Shown in pieces: positions 41,751 to 51,166 of a stretch of DNA of 64,000 nt. Source of the stretch: Humitalea sp050632385 (GTDB taxonomy: Bacteria > Pseudomonadota > Alphaproteobacteria > Acetobacterales > Acetobacteraceae); contig NZ_CP192599.1 of NCBI RefSeq assembly GCF_050632385.1, forward strand, positions 5,580,001 to 5,644,000. The letters run 5' to 3'. The stretch's first letter is position 1, and each line of letters starts with the position of its first letter. A program made the translations under genes and the position numbers. Below the pieces are notes generated by a model, which saw only the letters and a list, made by a program, of their open reading frames with translations, made no database searches and was not told the DNA's origin.

Positions 41751-42722
41751 ATGAACCGTCGCCATGCGCTTGCCCTGGCCGGCGCCTCGCTGCTCGCAGC
41801 CCCCGCCTTGGCGCAGGATGGCTTCCCGAACCGCCCGCTGCGCTACGTCGTGCCCTTCCCGCCGGGTGGCACCAGCGACATCGTCGGCCGCCTGATGGCG
41901 CAGGCGCTGTCGGACGGCCTGGGCGTGCCGGTCGTGGTGGACAACCGCGCGGGGGCCGGCGGCACCATCGGCACGGCCTTCGTCGCGCAATCCGCCCCCG
42001 ATGGCTACACGGTCATGCTGGGCAGCGGGTCGAGCCACCTCGGCGGACCATTGCTCTTCGCCAACCCGGGGTATGAGGGCGTGGACGATTTTTCGGCCAT
42101 CGCCACCTTCTCCACCAGCACCAGCATCATGGCGGTCAATCCGCGGCTTGGGGTGAATACGGTCCAGGAGTTCATCGCCTATTGCCGCGCCCGTCCGGGC
42201 CAGGTGAATTTCGGCTCCGCCGGCGCGGGCGGCGGCAATCACCTCAATGCCGTGCTCTTCATGATGCGGACGGGGGTCGAGATGGTGCATGTGCCCTATC
42301 GCGGTGCGGCGCCTGCACTGGCCGACCTGATGGGCGGCAATATCCAGGTCGTCTTCGACAGCTTCCCCGGCATCATCGGCGCGGTGCGGGCCGGGTCGGT
42401 GAAGGCGCTCGGCGTCACCACCGCCGCACGCTGGCCGCTGGCGCCGGACATCCCGAGCATCCAGGAACAGGGCGTGCCCGATTACGACGTGCAGTTCTGG
42501 TCGGGGCTGATGGGGCCGCTGGGCATTCCCGCCCCCATCGTCGCGCGGATGCACGGCATCCTGAACGCGGCGCTGACGGAACCCGCCCTGGCCGCCAGGC
42601 TGCAATCGGCCGGGGCCTATCCCTTGCGCATGAGCCAACCCGACTTCCATGCCTTCATCCGCGAGGACAGGGCCAAGATCGCCGCCATCGTGCGGGCCAG
42701 CGGCGCGAAGCCGGACGGTTGA
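41751..42722 (+). CDS. Tripartite tricarboxylate-type solute-binding protein (copy 2)
   Basis: A 323-residue TctC/Bug protein with signal peptide MNRRHALALAGASLLAAPAL. Motifs FPNRPLRYVVPFPPGGTSDI, FGSAGAGGGNHLNAV and PYRGAAPALADLMGG are nearly the same as in copies 1 and 3. Differences cluster where ligand-contacting loops would be (STSTSIMAVNPRLGVNTVQE; QFWSGLMGPLGIPAP), so the three may have different ligands. It begins 40 bases after copy 1. Confidence 0.92.
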   Translation: MNRRHALALAGASLLAAPALAQDGFPNRPLRYVVPFPPGGTSDIVGRLMAQALSDGLGVPVVVDNRAGAGGTIGTAFVAQSAPDGYTVMLGSGSSHLGGPLLFANPGYEGVDDFSAIATFSTSTSIMAVNPRLGVNTVQEFIAYCRARPGQVNFGSAGAGGGNHLNAVLFMMRTGVEMVHVPYRGAAPALADLMGGNIQVVFDSFPGIIGAVRAGSVKALGVTTAARWPLAPDIPSIQEQGVPDYDVQFWSGLMGPLGIPAPIVARMHGILNAALTEPALAARLQSAGAYPLRMSQPDFHAFIREDRAKIAAIVRASGAKPDG

Positions 42723-42795
42723 GTTTGGAACGCGCCTTGCTTGCACCGGCCCCATGGCGGCAGGCTGCCGCAACCGAGCTTGAGGAATGTATCGT

Positions 42796-43770
42796 ATGAT
42801 CCGTCGCCGCGCCCTGCCACTTCTGGGGGCCTCCATCCTGGCGGCCCCGGCCCTCGCACAGGCCCCCTGGCCCAACCGGCCGATCCGCTACGTCGTGCCC
42901 TTCCCGCCTGGCGGGGCCAGCGACATCATCGGGCGCTTGATGGCGCAGGCGCTGTCCGAAGGCCTTGGCGTGCCGGTGGTGGTGGACAACCGCTCCGGCG
43001 CCGGCGGCACCATCGGCACCGCCTTCGTCGCGCAATCCGCCCCCGACGGCTACACCGTCATGCTGGGCAGCGGGTCGAGCCACCTGGGCGGACCCTTGCT
43101 CTTCGCCAACCCGGGGTATGAGGGCGTGGACGACTTCACCGCCATCGCCAGTTTTTCCGGCAGCACCAGCCTGATGGCCTGCACGCCGGGCCTGCCGGCG
43201 AATAATGTGCAGGAATTCATCGCCTATTGCCGCGCCAATCCGGGCCGGGTGAATTTCGGCTCGGCGGGGGCGGGTGGCAGCAACCACCTGAACGGCGTGC
43301 TGTTCATGATGCGCACCGGGGTCGAGATGGTGCACGTGCCCTATCGCGGTTCGGCCCCCGCGCTGGCCGATCTGATGAGCGGCCAGATCCAGGTGGTCTT
43401 CGACACCCTGCCCGGCATCATCGGCACGGCGCGCAGCGGGGCGGTGCGGGCGCTGGGTGTCACCACGGCGACGCGCTGGCCCTTTGCGAACGACATCCCC
43501 ACCATCCAGGAACAGGGCGTGCCCGATTTCGACATGGTGTCCTGGGGCGGGCTGATGGGCCCGGCGAATATCCCGGCGCCGATCGTGGCGCGCATGAACG
43601 CCATCATCACCGCGGCGCTGGCCGATCCGGCGATGATCACCCGCATGGCCTCGGCCGGGGTGATCCCGCTGGTCATGACGCAGCCAGCCTTCCACACCTA
43701 CCTGCGCGAACAGCGGACCCGCATCGCCGAGATCGTGCGGGCGAGCGGCGTGAAGCCGGAAGGCGCCTAA
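42796..43770 (+). CDS. Tripartite tricarboxylate-type solute-binding protein (copy 3)
   Basis: A 324-residue TctC/Bug protein with signal peptide MIRRRALPLLGASILAAPAL. It shares long near-identical stretches with copy 2 (APDGYTVMLGSGSSHLGGP) and with copy 1 (SLMACTPGLP; CRANPGRVNFGSAGAGGSNH), suggesting gene conversion or recent tandem duplication. ATG 42796 is preferred to ATG 42787 because GAGGA lies nine bases before the former and abuts the latter. Two hairpins follow. Confidence 0.92.
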   Translation: MIRRRALPLLGASILAAPALAQAPWPNRPIRYVVPFPPGGASDIIGRLMAQALSEGLGVPVVVDNRSGAGGTIGTAFVAQSAPDGYTVMLGSGSSHLGGPLLFANPGYEGVDDFTAIASFSGSTSLMACTPGLPANNVQEFIAYCRANPGRVNFGSAGAGGSNHLNGVLFMMRTGVEMVHVPYRGSAPALADLMSGQIQVVFDTLPGIIGTARSGAVRALGVTTATRWPFANDIPTIQEQGVPDFDMVSWGGLMGPANIPAPIVARMNAIITAALADPAMITRMASAGVIPLVMTQPAFHTYLREQRTRIAEIVRASGVKPEGA

Positions 43771-43772
43771 AG

Positions 43773-43874
43773 CGTGATGGCCGTAGGCGCGTATGCGCCG
43801 CAGGGCTGAATCACGCGACAAAACAACAAGCTAGACCGTGATGCGTGAGCGAATGCGAACGCATCGCGGTCTAG
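43773..43874. terminator. Two hairpins between convergent genes
   Basis: First structure: CGTGAT/ATCACG (43773-43778 and 43810-43815) enclosing GGCGC-GTAT-GCGCC (43786-43799). Second: a 16-bp inverted repeat with one mismatch, CTAGACCGTGATGCGT (43831-43846) against ACGCATCGCGGTCTAG (43859-43874), in which the methyltransferase stop codon lies. No T-run accompanies either. They may act as bidirectional terminators or belong to a dispersed palindromic repeat family. Confidence 0.6.
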
Positions 43875-44512
43875 ACCGCCACGACCTGGAAGATCGTGAC
43901 CTCCCGCGCGTCACGATCTTCCAATTCCCGTGTCGTCGGCACGATAAAGCGCCGCATTTCGACCAGCCCCGCCTTGGGCACATAGGCCCGGCCAGGGTCG
44001 GCCAGCAGCACAATGGCCCCCCCGGCCGCCGCCGCGCGCAGCCAGGCCATGACGCGGGCGGCCATCGGTGCCTCGTAGCAAACGTCGCCGGCGATGATCA
44101 CATCCCAACGCGCGGGCATGGCCAGGACGTCGCCGGGGTCGGTGCCGATGGCGACATCGTTCAGCGCCGCGTTCAGCCGGCAGGCGGCCAGGGCGATGGG
44201 GTCGATTTCCGCGGCATCGACCGATGCGGCGCCCGCCTGCGCCGCGGCGATGGCGGCAAGGCCGCCGCCCGCGGCGAAGTCCAGCACGCGCTTGCCGCGC
44301 ACCACTGTGGGGTCATCCAGGATCAGCCGCGCCAAGGCCTGGCTACCCGGCCACCCAAAAGCCCAATAGGGCGGGGCGATGCCGGTGCGTTCCAGCCAGG
44401 CCTCGGTCGCTTGCCAGATCGGGGTGATCTCGGTCGCCAGGTACAGCGCGATCTCCGGCACCATCGGGGTGCGGGCGATGGCCGTATGGGCCGCGACAAA
44501 AGCCTCGGTCAC
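43871..44512 (-). CDS. Class I SAM-dependent methyltransferase, ETFB-lysine-methyltransferase-like
   Basis: A 213-residue Rossmann methyltransferase. SAM motif I is VLDFAAGGGLAAIAAAQAG, with the acidic residue at VDAAEIDPIALAA and the post-II motif DVIIAGDVCYEAPMAARV. The N-terminal PPYWAFGWPGSQALARLILD and the closing FIVPTTRELEDRD are the hallmark of the METTL20-type protein lysine methyltransferases, which modify the beta subunit of electron-transfer flavoprotein. The start is GTG 44512, overlapping the ubiA stop by three bases (GTGA). It is the second gene of a ubiA unit. Confidence 0.85.
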   Translation of the reverse strand: MTEAFVAAHTAIARTPMVPEIALYLATEITPIWQATEAWLERTGIAPPYWAFGWPGSQALARLILDDPTVVRGKRVLDFAAGGGLAAIAAAQAGAASVDAAEIDPIALAACRLNAALNDVAIGTDPGDVLAMPARWDVIIAGDVCYEAPMAARVMAWLRAAAAGGAIVLLADPGRAYVPKAGLVEMRRFIVPTTRELEDRDAREVTIFQVVAV

Positions 44513-45408
44513 AGGCGCCCGGCCAGGCAGGCCAGGGCGATGGCGATGCCGACCTCGCGGTTCGATTTGAACAGGGCCAGGCATAGGGCCGGGTCGGCGA
44601 TGTCCAGCAGCAGGATTTGTCGCGCCAGCAGCCAGGCCGGCAGGATCAGCGCCGGCCAGAACCACGGCCCGACCCCCGCGAGCCAGCCGGCCAGCGCCAG
44701 AAGCGCCAGCGTGGCGGCGTAGCACCCGACCAGGAACGGCCGCGTGCGGTCCCCCAGGGTCAGCGCCGAGGACCGGATGCCGACCATCGCATCATCCTCC
44801 CGGTCCTGATGCGCGTAGATCGTGTCGTACCCCAGGATCCAGCAAAACCCGGCGGCCCAGAGCACCCATGCCGCAGGCTCCAGCCCCCCCGTCGCACTGG
44901 CCCAGCCCATCGGCGCCGCCCAGGAGAACACCACCCCCAGCACCGCCTGCGGGAAGTTCAGGAATCGCTTGGCCAGCGGATAGAGCGCGATCGGGATCAG
45001 CGACGCGACGCCCAGCAGGATCGCCACCCAAGGCAGTTGCAGCAGGATGACAAGCCCCAGCAGCCCCAGCCCGATGACGAACACCAGCGCCTGGCGCGGG
45101 CGTATCGCGCCGGAGGCCAGGGGCCGCCCCGCCGTGCGTGCCACCTGCCGGTCCAGATCCCGGTCCCACAGATCGTTCACCACGCAGCCTGCGCCGCGCA
45201 TCACCACGGCACCCAGGCCGAACAGCAGGGTCAGCCAAAGCCCCGTCGCCCAGTTCGGTGCCGCCAGCGCAAAGGCCCATGGCCCTGGCAGGAACAGCAG
45301 CCAGGACCCGATCGGCCGGTCCAGCCGCATCAGCAGCGCATAGGGGCGGGCAATGGCCGGCAGGCTGGCGACCCAGCCCTCGGCACGGATGTCGGTATGC
45401 GCGGTCAT
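44509..45408 (-). CDS. ubiA: 4-hydroxybenzoate polyprenyltransferase
   Basis: A 299-residue integral membrane prenyltransferase for ubiquinone synthesis. It has about eight to nine transmembrane helices. The two Asp-rich motifs that bind polyprenyl diphosphate via Mg are CVVNDLWDRDLDRQVART and ILGYDTIYAHQDREDD. IGSWLLFLPGPWAFALA near the N-terminus is typical. The start is ATG 45408 (MTAHTD). It is divergent from rsmE, 47 bases away, and its stop overlaps the downstream methyltransferase. Confidence 0.95.
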   Translation of the reverse strand: MTAHTDIRAEGWVASLPAIARPYALLMRLDRPIGSWLLFLPGPWAFALAAPNWATGLWLTLLFGLGAVVMRGAGCVVNDLWDRDLDRQVARTAGRPLASGAIRPRQALVFVIGLGLLGLVILLQLPWVAILLGVASLIPIALYPLAKRFLNFPQAVLGVVFSWAAPMGWASATGGLEPAAWVLWAAGFCWILGYDTIYAHQDREDDAMVGIRSSALTLGDRTRPFLVGCYAATLALLALAGWLAGVGPWFWPALILPAWLLARQILLLDIADPALCLALFKSNREVGIAIALACLAGRL

Positions 45409-45455
45409 CGCTGTAGTATCTCCGCCATGCCCATCCTCCATGCCACAGCCGCGCC

Positions 45456-46184
45456 ATGACCACGATCCCGCGCCTGCATTGCGACCAGCCCCTCGCGACC
45501 GGGGCCGAGGTGCCGGGCGATGAAGCCGCCGCGCGGTATTTCGGGTCGGTGCTGCGGCGGGGGCCTGGCGACCCGCTGCTGCTGTTCAACGCGCGGGATG
45601 GTGAATTCGCCGCGACCATCGCCGCGGTGCGGAAGGATCGCATCGCCTTCACCCTGGGCGCCAGGCTGCGCGCCCCGGCGGCGGCGGTAGATATCCGACT
45701 CGTGGTCGCGGTGCTGAAGCGCGATGCGATGGAATGGGCGGTCCAGAAAGCGACCGAATTGGGCGTCGCCAGCATTGCGCCGGTCTTCTGCCTGCGCAGC
45801 GTTCCCGACCGCTTGAACACCGACCGCCTGCGGGCCATCGCACGGGAAGCCGCCGAACAGAGCGAACGCCTGGACGTGCCCGCCATCGCCGAGCCGATGC
45901 CGCTGCATCGCCTGCTGGATGGCTGGGATGCCACGCCGCTGCTGGTGGGCGCCGAACGGGCCGGGGCGGCGCCGCTGCCCACGGCCCTGGCCGGCCGCCG
46001 CCCGCCGCTGGCCCTGCTGGTCGGGCCGGAGGGCGGGTTTGCCGGGGCCGAACTTGACGACATGACCCGTCGTGCCTTTGTTGTGCCAACAAGCCTCGGC
46101 CCCCGCATCCTGCGGGCGGACACGGCGGTGGTTGCGGCCCTTGCCGTGATGCAGGCCCTGGCGGGCGACGCATCCGGCCCTTGA
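45456..46184 (+). CDS. rsmE: 16S rRNA (uracil1498-N3)-methyltransferase
   Basis: A 242-residue SPOUT methyltransferase. The N-terminal PUA-like domain (HYFGSVLRRG-type segment, here ARYFGSVLRRGPGDPLLLF) is followed by VLKRDAMEWAVQKATELGV and AREAAEQSERLDVP. The SAM knot appears as LALLVGPEGGFAGAELDD and LGPRILRADTAVVAAL. It modifies U1498 in the decoding region of the 30S subunit. ATG 45456. The next gene, gshA, follows by 36 bases on the same strand. Confidence 0.95.
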   Translation: MTTIPRLHCDQPLATGAEVPGDEAAARYFGSVLRRGPGDPLLLFNARDGEFAATIAAVRKDRIAFTLGARLRAPAAAVDIRLVVAVLKRDAMEWAVQKATELGVASIAPVFCLRSVPDRLNTDRLRAIAREAAEQSERLDVPAIAEPMPLHRLLDGWDATPLLVGAERAGAAPLPTALAGRRPPLALLVGPEGGFAGAELDDMTRRAFVVPTSLGPRILRADTAVVAALAVMQALAGDASGP

Positions 46185-46220
46185 GGCCTCGGTCGCCGTA
46201 CCCTTTGACGGAAACACCCG

Positions 46221-47564
46221 ATGTCCAATCCCGGCGAGGCCGACCTCACGCCGATCTCTTCGACGCGCCAACTGGCGCAATGGTTTGCCGAGGGCAGCAA
46301 GCCCCGCGCGGATTGGCGCATCGGCACCGAGCACGAGAAATTCGGTTTCCGGCACAGCGACCTGTCGCCGCCCGCCTACGAACCCGACGGCATCCGCGCG
46401 ATCCTTGAAGGCTTTTTGCCGCAGGGCTGGGAGCCGATTCTCGATGCCGGCCGCATCATCGGGTTGAAGAAGGACGGCGCCTCGGTCTCGCTCGAACCCG
46501 GCGGGCAGTTCGAATTGTCGGGCGGTCCCTTGGTCGACCTGCACGACACGGCGGCGGAACTGGACGCGCATCTGGCGGAAACCCGCGCCGTCGCGGGGCC
46601 GATGGGGATCGGCTTCGCGCCCTTGGGCTTTCATCCGCTGCAAACGCAGGACCGGATGCCCTGGATGCCGAAGTCGCGCTACGCGATCATGCGCGGCTAC
46701 ATGCCGCGGGTCGGGGCCATGGGGCTCGACATGATGCTGCGCACCTGCACCGTGCAGGTGAACCTGGATTTTGGCGATGAGGCGGACATGGCGGAAAAGC
46801 TCCGCCTGTCGCTGGCCTTGCAGCCGCTGGCGACGGCGCTCTTCGCCAATTCGCCCTTCCTGGAGGGCAAGCCCTCCGGCTTCCGCACCCTGCGCGGCAA
46901 GGTCTGGACCGAGACCGACCCCGACCGCACCGGCATCCCCGCCTGCGTCTGGGAAGACGGCTTTGGGTTCGAGCGGTTTGCCGAATACGTGCTCGACGTG
47001 CCGATGTATTTCGTCATGCGCGACGGTGCCTTCGTCGATGCGACCGGGGTCAGTTTCCGGCACTTCATGGCGCATGGCCTGCCGGGGCACCCCGGCGTCA
47101 CGGCGACCATGGGCGATTGGGCGGATCATGTGACCACCGTCTTTACGGACGTGCGGCTGAAGCGGTTTTTGGAGATGCGCGGCGCGGATGCCGGGTCGCC
47201 CGCGATGATGGTGGCGCAATCCGCGCTGTGGACCGGGCTGTTGTATGACGATGCGGCCCAGAAGGCAGCGGCGGCGCTGGTGCGCGACTGGAGTTTGGAA
47301 GAAGCGCGCGGGCTGCGCGCCGCGGTGCCGCGCCAGGCCCTGACGGCGACCATCCGCGGCCGGTCGCTGCGCGACGTGGCGCGCGATGTCCTGGCCATCG
47401 CCCGCGATGGGCTTGTGGCCCGCGGGCGGGACGAGGCCGGGTTGCTGGCGCCGCTGGACGCGATCGTGGCGAGCGGGGAAACCCAGGCCGATGTCTGGCT
47501 GCGCCGCTACGAGACGGTGTGGGGCGGCGATGTCTCGCGGATTTTTGCCGAAGCGGCGGTGTGA
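46221..47564 (+). CDS. gshA: Glutamate-cysteine ligase, plant/alphaproteobacterial type
   Basis: A 447-residue GCS2-type enzyme joining glutamate and cysteine with ATP, the first step of glutathione synthesis. Characteristic text: RIGTEHEKFGFR near the N-terminus, ILDAGRIIGLKKDGASVSLE, GQFELSGGPLVDLHDTAAEL, MRTCTVQVN-type segment (MLRTCTVQVNLDFGDE) and FRTLRGKVWTETDPDRTGIP. It ends three bases from the convergent DUF2339 gene. The neighbouring rsmE-gshA pairing is frequent in this class. Confidence 0.96.
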   Translation: MSNPGEADLTPISSTRQLAQWFAEGSKPRADWRIGTEHEKFGFRHSDLSPPAYEPDGIRAILEGFLPQGWEPILDAGRIIGLKKDGASVSLEPGGQFELSGGPLVDLHDTAAELDAHLAETRAVAGPMGIGFAPLGFHPLQTQDRMPWMPKSRYAIMRGYMPRVGAMGLDMMLRTCTVQVNLDFGDEADMAEKLRLSLALQPLATALFANSPFLEGKPSGFRTLRGKVWTETDPDRTGIPACVWEDGFGFERFAEYVLDVPMYFVMRDGAFVDATGVSFRHFMAHGLPGHPGVTATMGDWADHVTTVFTDVRLKRFLEMRGADAGSPAMMVAQSALWTGLLYDDAAQKAAAALVRDWSLEEARGLRAAVPRQALTATIRGRSLRDVARDVLAIARDGLVARGRDEAGLLAPLDAIVASGETQADVWLRRYETVWGGDVSRIFAEAAV

Positions 47565-47567
47565 CCC

Positions 47568-50216
47568 CTACACCTTGACGGCGACGAAGCGGCGGTAGGC
47601 AGCGCCCAGGCCGATCAACGCGAGGCCCAGGCCGAGCAGCGACAACACGCGCCACAGCCCGTCCAATTCGGCCGTGTCGACGATGAACACCTTGATGGTC
47701 GCGGCCCCCATCACGGCCAGTGCGGCCAGGCGCGGTCCCCGCCGCCCGCTGGCCAGCCCGATGCCGAACAGGGTCAGCGCCAGGGCCAGCCAGCCGCCGG
47801 ACACGGCCCAATGCTCCGATGCGGTGAAATCGACCGCGTCCAAGGCGACGCGGGCGCCATGCCAGCCCCGCCGCACTTCCAACGTCACCCAGACCAGCCC
47901 GGCCAGCAGCGCAACACCGCCCAGCCATTGCGCCAGCCAGCGGCGCGGGCGCCCGCCGGCCGGCATCAGCGCGGCCGCCAGCCCCGCCAGCACGCCCGGC
48001 ACGGCATAGGCCGCGAGCAGCGGGTTCCAGACGACCGTCCCGCCGAGCAGTTTCACATCGGTCACCCCGGGGTTCAGCACCACCAGCCCGGTCAGCAGGA
48101 TCAGCGCGGCGGCCCCCAGCCAGGCCAGGACGAAACCCCGCACCCATAGCGGCCGGCGCGCATAGAGCGCGGCCAGCCCCGCCGCCAGGATCCACAGCGC
48201 CGCGCAATAGGCCGCCAATTCGGCAAAACCCGGGTCGCGGTCGTCCAGCCGCCCGGTCATGCCGTGCCGGATCAGCACCAGCACACCGGCGATCGCGGCG
48301 ATCAGCGACACGGCGCGCAGGCAGGTGACGGCGGTGTCCTCGGTGGCGAACATCCTTGCCGCCAGCGCCGCCGAGATGGCGGGCACCAGATAGGCGACCG
48401 CCAGCCCGTTGAAGACCGGTGTCGTGCCGACGTCATACCCGGTGACCGAGGGGTTCAGCACCAGCCGCACCAGCACGGCCACCGCCAGGGTCGCGGCGAT
48501 CGGACGCAGGGCGGTGACACCCGTGCGCCGTTCGATCCAGGCCAGCGCCGGCAACAGCAGCCCCAGGGCCGCCGACAGCCATTGGTCGGTCAGCAGCATC
48601 CCGGCCGCCAGCGCCAGCGCGCCGACGGCGCCCGCCGCCCATTCCCCGGCCTGCGCCACATCGCCCCGCCGCATCGCCCGCGTGCAGGCAAAGACCAGCA
48701 GGGCGGCCAGGGCGACCCCGAAGCAGGCCCAGGTCGGATCGGCCTGGAAATGCCGCACCCGGCCGAAGCCGATCAGCAGCAACAGCACCGGCACCGCCGC
48801 ACCCAGCCCCGCCCAACCGGGCGGGCGCCCGGCGCGGCCGGCCAGCAGGAAGGCGGCGGCAAAATGCAGGGCCGCCAGCCCGGCGAGCCAGCCGAGGAAG
48901 GGGCGCAAGGGTTCGGGCGCCCAGTCGCCGGCGAAGAAGGCGACGGTGGCACCCTCGATCGCCACGACTTCCCCGGTGGGCGACCATTCGGGCAGCGGCC
49001 AAAGCGCCAGCGCCACCAGGGCGATGGCGGCGGCGAACCAGGGCAGGCGGACCAGCCCCGGTTCGGATTGCGCCCGCAGGATCGCCACCAGGCACAGGGC
49101 CGCGATGGCAGTGCCGCCGGCCCAGAGCAACGATGGTTCGACCAGCCCCGGGATCGGCAGCAGCGCGACGCCGGGCGCCAGCACCGCCCAGGCGGCGACC
49201 ATGCGCCCAGCCGCGACCGCGCCGACGCCGCGCGGCAAAGCAAAAAGCAGCACGGCGGTGGCGGCCGGGGCGAACAGGGCGGGCACCCAATCGGCATCGG
49301 GCGTGCCGGTCTGGCTGCCGGCCGCGACCCAAAAAGCAGCCCCAAGCGCCGCCATCGCGCCGAGCGGCGTCCAGGCGGTGTAGCGCACGACAAAGGCCGC
49401 CGCCGCCGTCACCGCCAGTAGATAGGCATAAAGCCCCGGCAGGAACGGGTCGGTGGACTGGACCAGCGCCGGGGTCACATAGGCACCCACCAGCCCGACC
49501 ACGCCGACAAACGGGCCGTAGCGCAGCGCCAGAAGCATGCCCGCCAATCCGGCCAGGCCCAGCAGCACAAAGTCCAGCGGCGGCGGCACCAGCGCATACA
49601 GCGGCCCGGCGGCGTAGGTGGCGCCGAACAACGCGGCGACGCCACCCGATGCCAGGGCCGCGGGGGCCAGATCCGCCGAGGCCCCGGCTGGCGGATGCCC
49701 GCGCAACTTTTCGGCCATCGCGATCAGCGCGAGACCGAGCAGGGCTGCCATGACCGTGCGCGGGGCCGGGCCCAGCCAGCCTTCCTCGATCCCGATACGG
49801 ACCAGGAAGATCGCGGCGAGCAACAGCGCGGCGGCGCCGACCCAGAGGCCGAGCCGCTGGGTCAGGGTTTCTTCCAGGCTTTTGCGCCGCTGGGGTGCCG
49901 GCGCGGGGGCTGGCATGGCGGCCCCCGGCGTTGCGGTTGCGACGTCTTCGGGCAGGTTGTCGATCGGTGGCGCGGTTTCCACGACGGGCGCCGCCGTCTC
50001 GGGCGCCGCCGTCTCGGGCGCTGGGGCCGGTTTCATCGCATCGGCCACCGGCGGCGGCGCTGGCATGATCGTCGGGCCGGTATGGGCCTGGGCTTCCTGC
50101 AACTCCAGCCGCAGGCGGCGCACGTCGGCCAGGGCGCTGCCGGCGCGGAAGAAGCCGATCACACCCAGCAGCCATCCAAGCAACGCCAGAAGACCGAGGG
50201 TGATGGCGAATTCCAT
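47568..50216 (-). CDS. DUF2339 polytopic membrane protein
   Basis: An 882-residue protein with an N-terminal membrane helix (ITLGLLALLGWLLGVIGFF), a Pro/Ala-rich soluble linker with VETAAPETAAP-like repeats (about residues 40-110), then more than twenty predicted transmembrane helices to the C-terminus, such as LGLWVGAAALLLAAIFLVRI and LRVLSLLGLGLALIGLGAAYR-like ends. This is the standard DUF2339 layout. Function is unknown; transport or envelope roles have been guessed for the family. The start ATG 50216 (MEFAITLG) is natural because the first helix follows at once. The 254 bases to rplY (50217-50470) hold no other gene but presumably both promoters. Confidence 0.88.
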   Translation of the reverse strand: MEFAITLGLLALLGWLLGVIGFFRAGSALADVRRLRLELQEAQAHTGPTIMPAPPPVADAMKPAPAPETAAPETAAPVVETAPPIDNLPEDVATATPGAAMPAPAPAPQRRKSLEETLTQRLGLWVGAAALLLAAIFLVRIGIEEGWLGPAPRTVMAALLGLALIAMAEKLRGHPPAGASADLAPAALASGGVAALFGATYAAGPLYALVPPPLDFVLLGLAGLAGMLLALRYGPFVGVVGLVGAYVTPALVQSTDPFLPGLYAYLLAVTAAAAFVVRYTAWTPLGAMAALGAAFWVAAGSQTGTPDADWVPALFAPAATAVLLFALPRGVGAVAAGRMVAAWAVLAPGVALLPIPGLVEPSLLWAGGTAIAALCLVAILRAQSEPGLVRLPWFAAAIALVALALWPLPEWSPTGEVVAIEGATVAFFAGDWAPEPLRPFLGWLAGLAALHFAAAFLLAGRAGRPPGWAGLGAAVPVLLLLIGFGRVRHFQADPTWACFGVALAALLVFACTRAMRRGDVAQAGEWAAGAVGALALAAGMLLTDQWLSAALGLLLPALAWIERRTGVTALRPIAATLAVAVLVRLVLNPSVTGYDVGTTPVFNGLAVAYLVPAISAALAARMFATEDTAVTCLRAVSLIAAIAGVLVLIRHGMTGRLDDRDPGFAELAAYCAALWILAAGLAALYARRPLWVRGFVLAWLGAAALILLTGLVVLNPGVTDVKLLGGTVVWNPLLAAYAVPGVLAGLAAALMPAGGRPRRWLAQWLGGVALLAGLVWVTLEVRRGWHGARVALDAVDFTASEHWAVSGGWLALALTLFGIGLASGRRGPRLAALAVMGAATIKVFIVDTAELDGLWRVLSLLGLGLALIGLGAAYRRFVAVKV

Positions 50217-50470
50217 GGGCCGGAGCCTTCTCCGTCGCTACCCATTGCGTCAAGGTTACAAAAGCGCGCTGCGAACACGTTCGCTTCACTGGAACCCGCG
50301 CCACAAGCCAATTGCGCTTGCCAGTGACCGACCCTGCCGCTAATGCCCCCCGACGCCGGCACCCCTGGAGGCCGGCGGCCCCGAACGCTGTGGATCCATT
50401 CCCGAACAGGGAACCACCCGTGACGGGCGAACAGCAACCTCTCGACAAACACCCACAGGAGTATGCGGAC

Positions 50471-51160
50471 ATGGTCCAGGTCTATCGGATCCCCGCCGTG
50501 GCGCGCGAGCAGGCCGGCAAGGGGGCGGCGCGCGCAACACGACGGACGGGACAGGTTCCCGGCGTGATCTACGGCGCCAAACTGGCGTCCACCCTCGTTT
50601 CGCTCGACCCGCGCGACGTGATGAAGGAATTGCACAAGGGCGGCTGGCAGTCGCACCTGTATGACATCGAGGTCGCGGGCGGCACCACCGAACGCGTGCT
50701 GATGCGCGAGGTGCAGTTCCACCCCGTGACGGATCGTCCGCTGCACGTGGACTTCCAGCGCCTGGCCCCCGGCGCCCGCATCAAGGTCAAGGTGCCCGTC
50801 ACCTTCGAAAACGAAGCGACCTCCCCGGGCCTCAAGGCCGGCGGCGTGCTGAACGTCGTGCGTCGTGAAATCGAAGTGCTGGCCGAACCGGCGAACGTGC
50901 CCGAAGCCTTCGTCATCGACGTGGCCGAAGCCGCAATCGGCGCGCAGCTGCGCCTGTCCGCGATCAAGGACATGATGGGCGCCAAGTCCATCATCCAGGG
51001 CCGCGACTTCATGGTGGCCTCGATCGCCGCACCGACCGTGGACGCCGACCTGGCCCCGCCGCCGCCCGCCCCCGAACCCGCCAAGGGCAAGGGCAAGGCC
51101 AAGGCTGCTCCGGCCAAGGCCGCGGCAGCGGCTCCTGCGGCACCCGCCAAGAAGAAGTAA
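50471..51160 (+). CDS. rplY: 50S ribosomal protein L25, long CTC form
   Basis: A 229-residue L25/TL5-type protein. The N-terminal 5S-rRNA-binding domain (about 1-95) includes GAARATRRTGQVPGVIYGAK and VLMREVQFHPVTDRPLHVDF; the C-terminal beta domain (about 95-190) includes PVTFENEATSPGLKAGGVLN. An Ala/Lys/Pro tail (AKGKGKAKAAPAK...) ends it. I chose ATG 50471 (MVQVYRIP) because upstream in-frame codons have no L25 similarity and CAGGAG precedes it. It is followed by a very strong hairpin and pth, the standard order. Confidence 0.95.
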   Translation: MVQVYRIPAVAREQAGKGAARATRRTGQVPGVIYGAKLASTLVSLDPRDVMKELHKGGWQSHLYDIEVAGGTTERVLMREVQFHPVTDRPLHVDFQRLAPGARIKVKVPVTFENEATSPGLKAGGVLNVVRREIEVLAEPANVPEAFVIDVAEAAIGAQLRLSAIKDMMGAKSIIQGRDFMVASIAAPTVDADLAPPPPAPEPAKGKGKAKAAPAKAAAAAPAAPAKKK

Positions 51161-51166
51161 TTTTTG

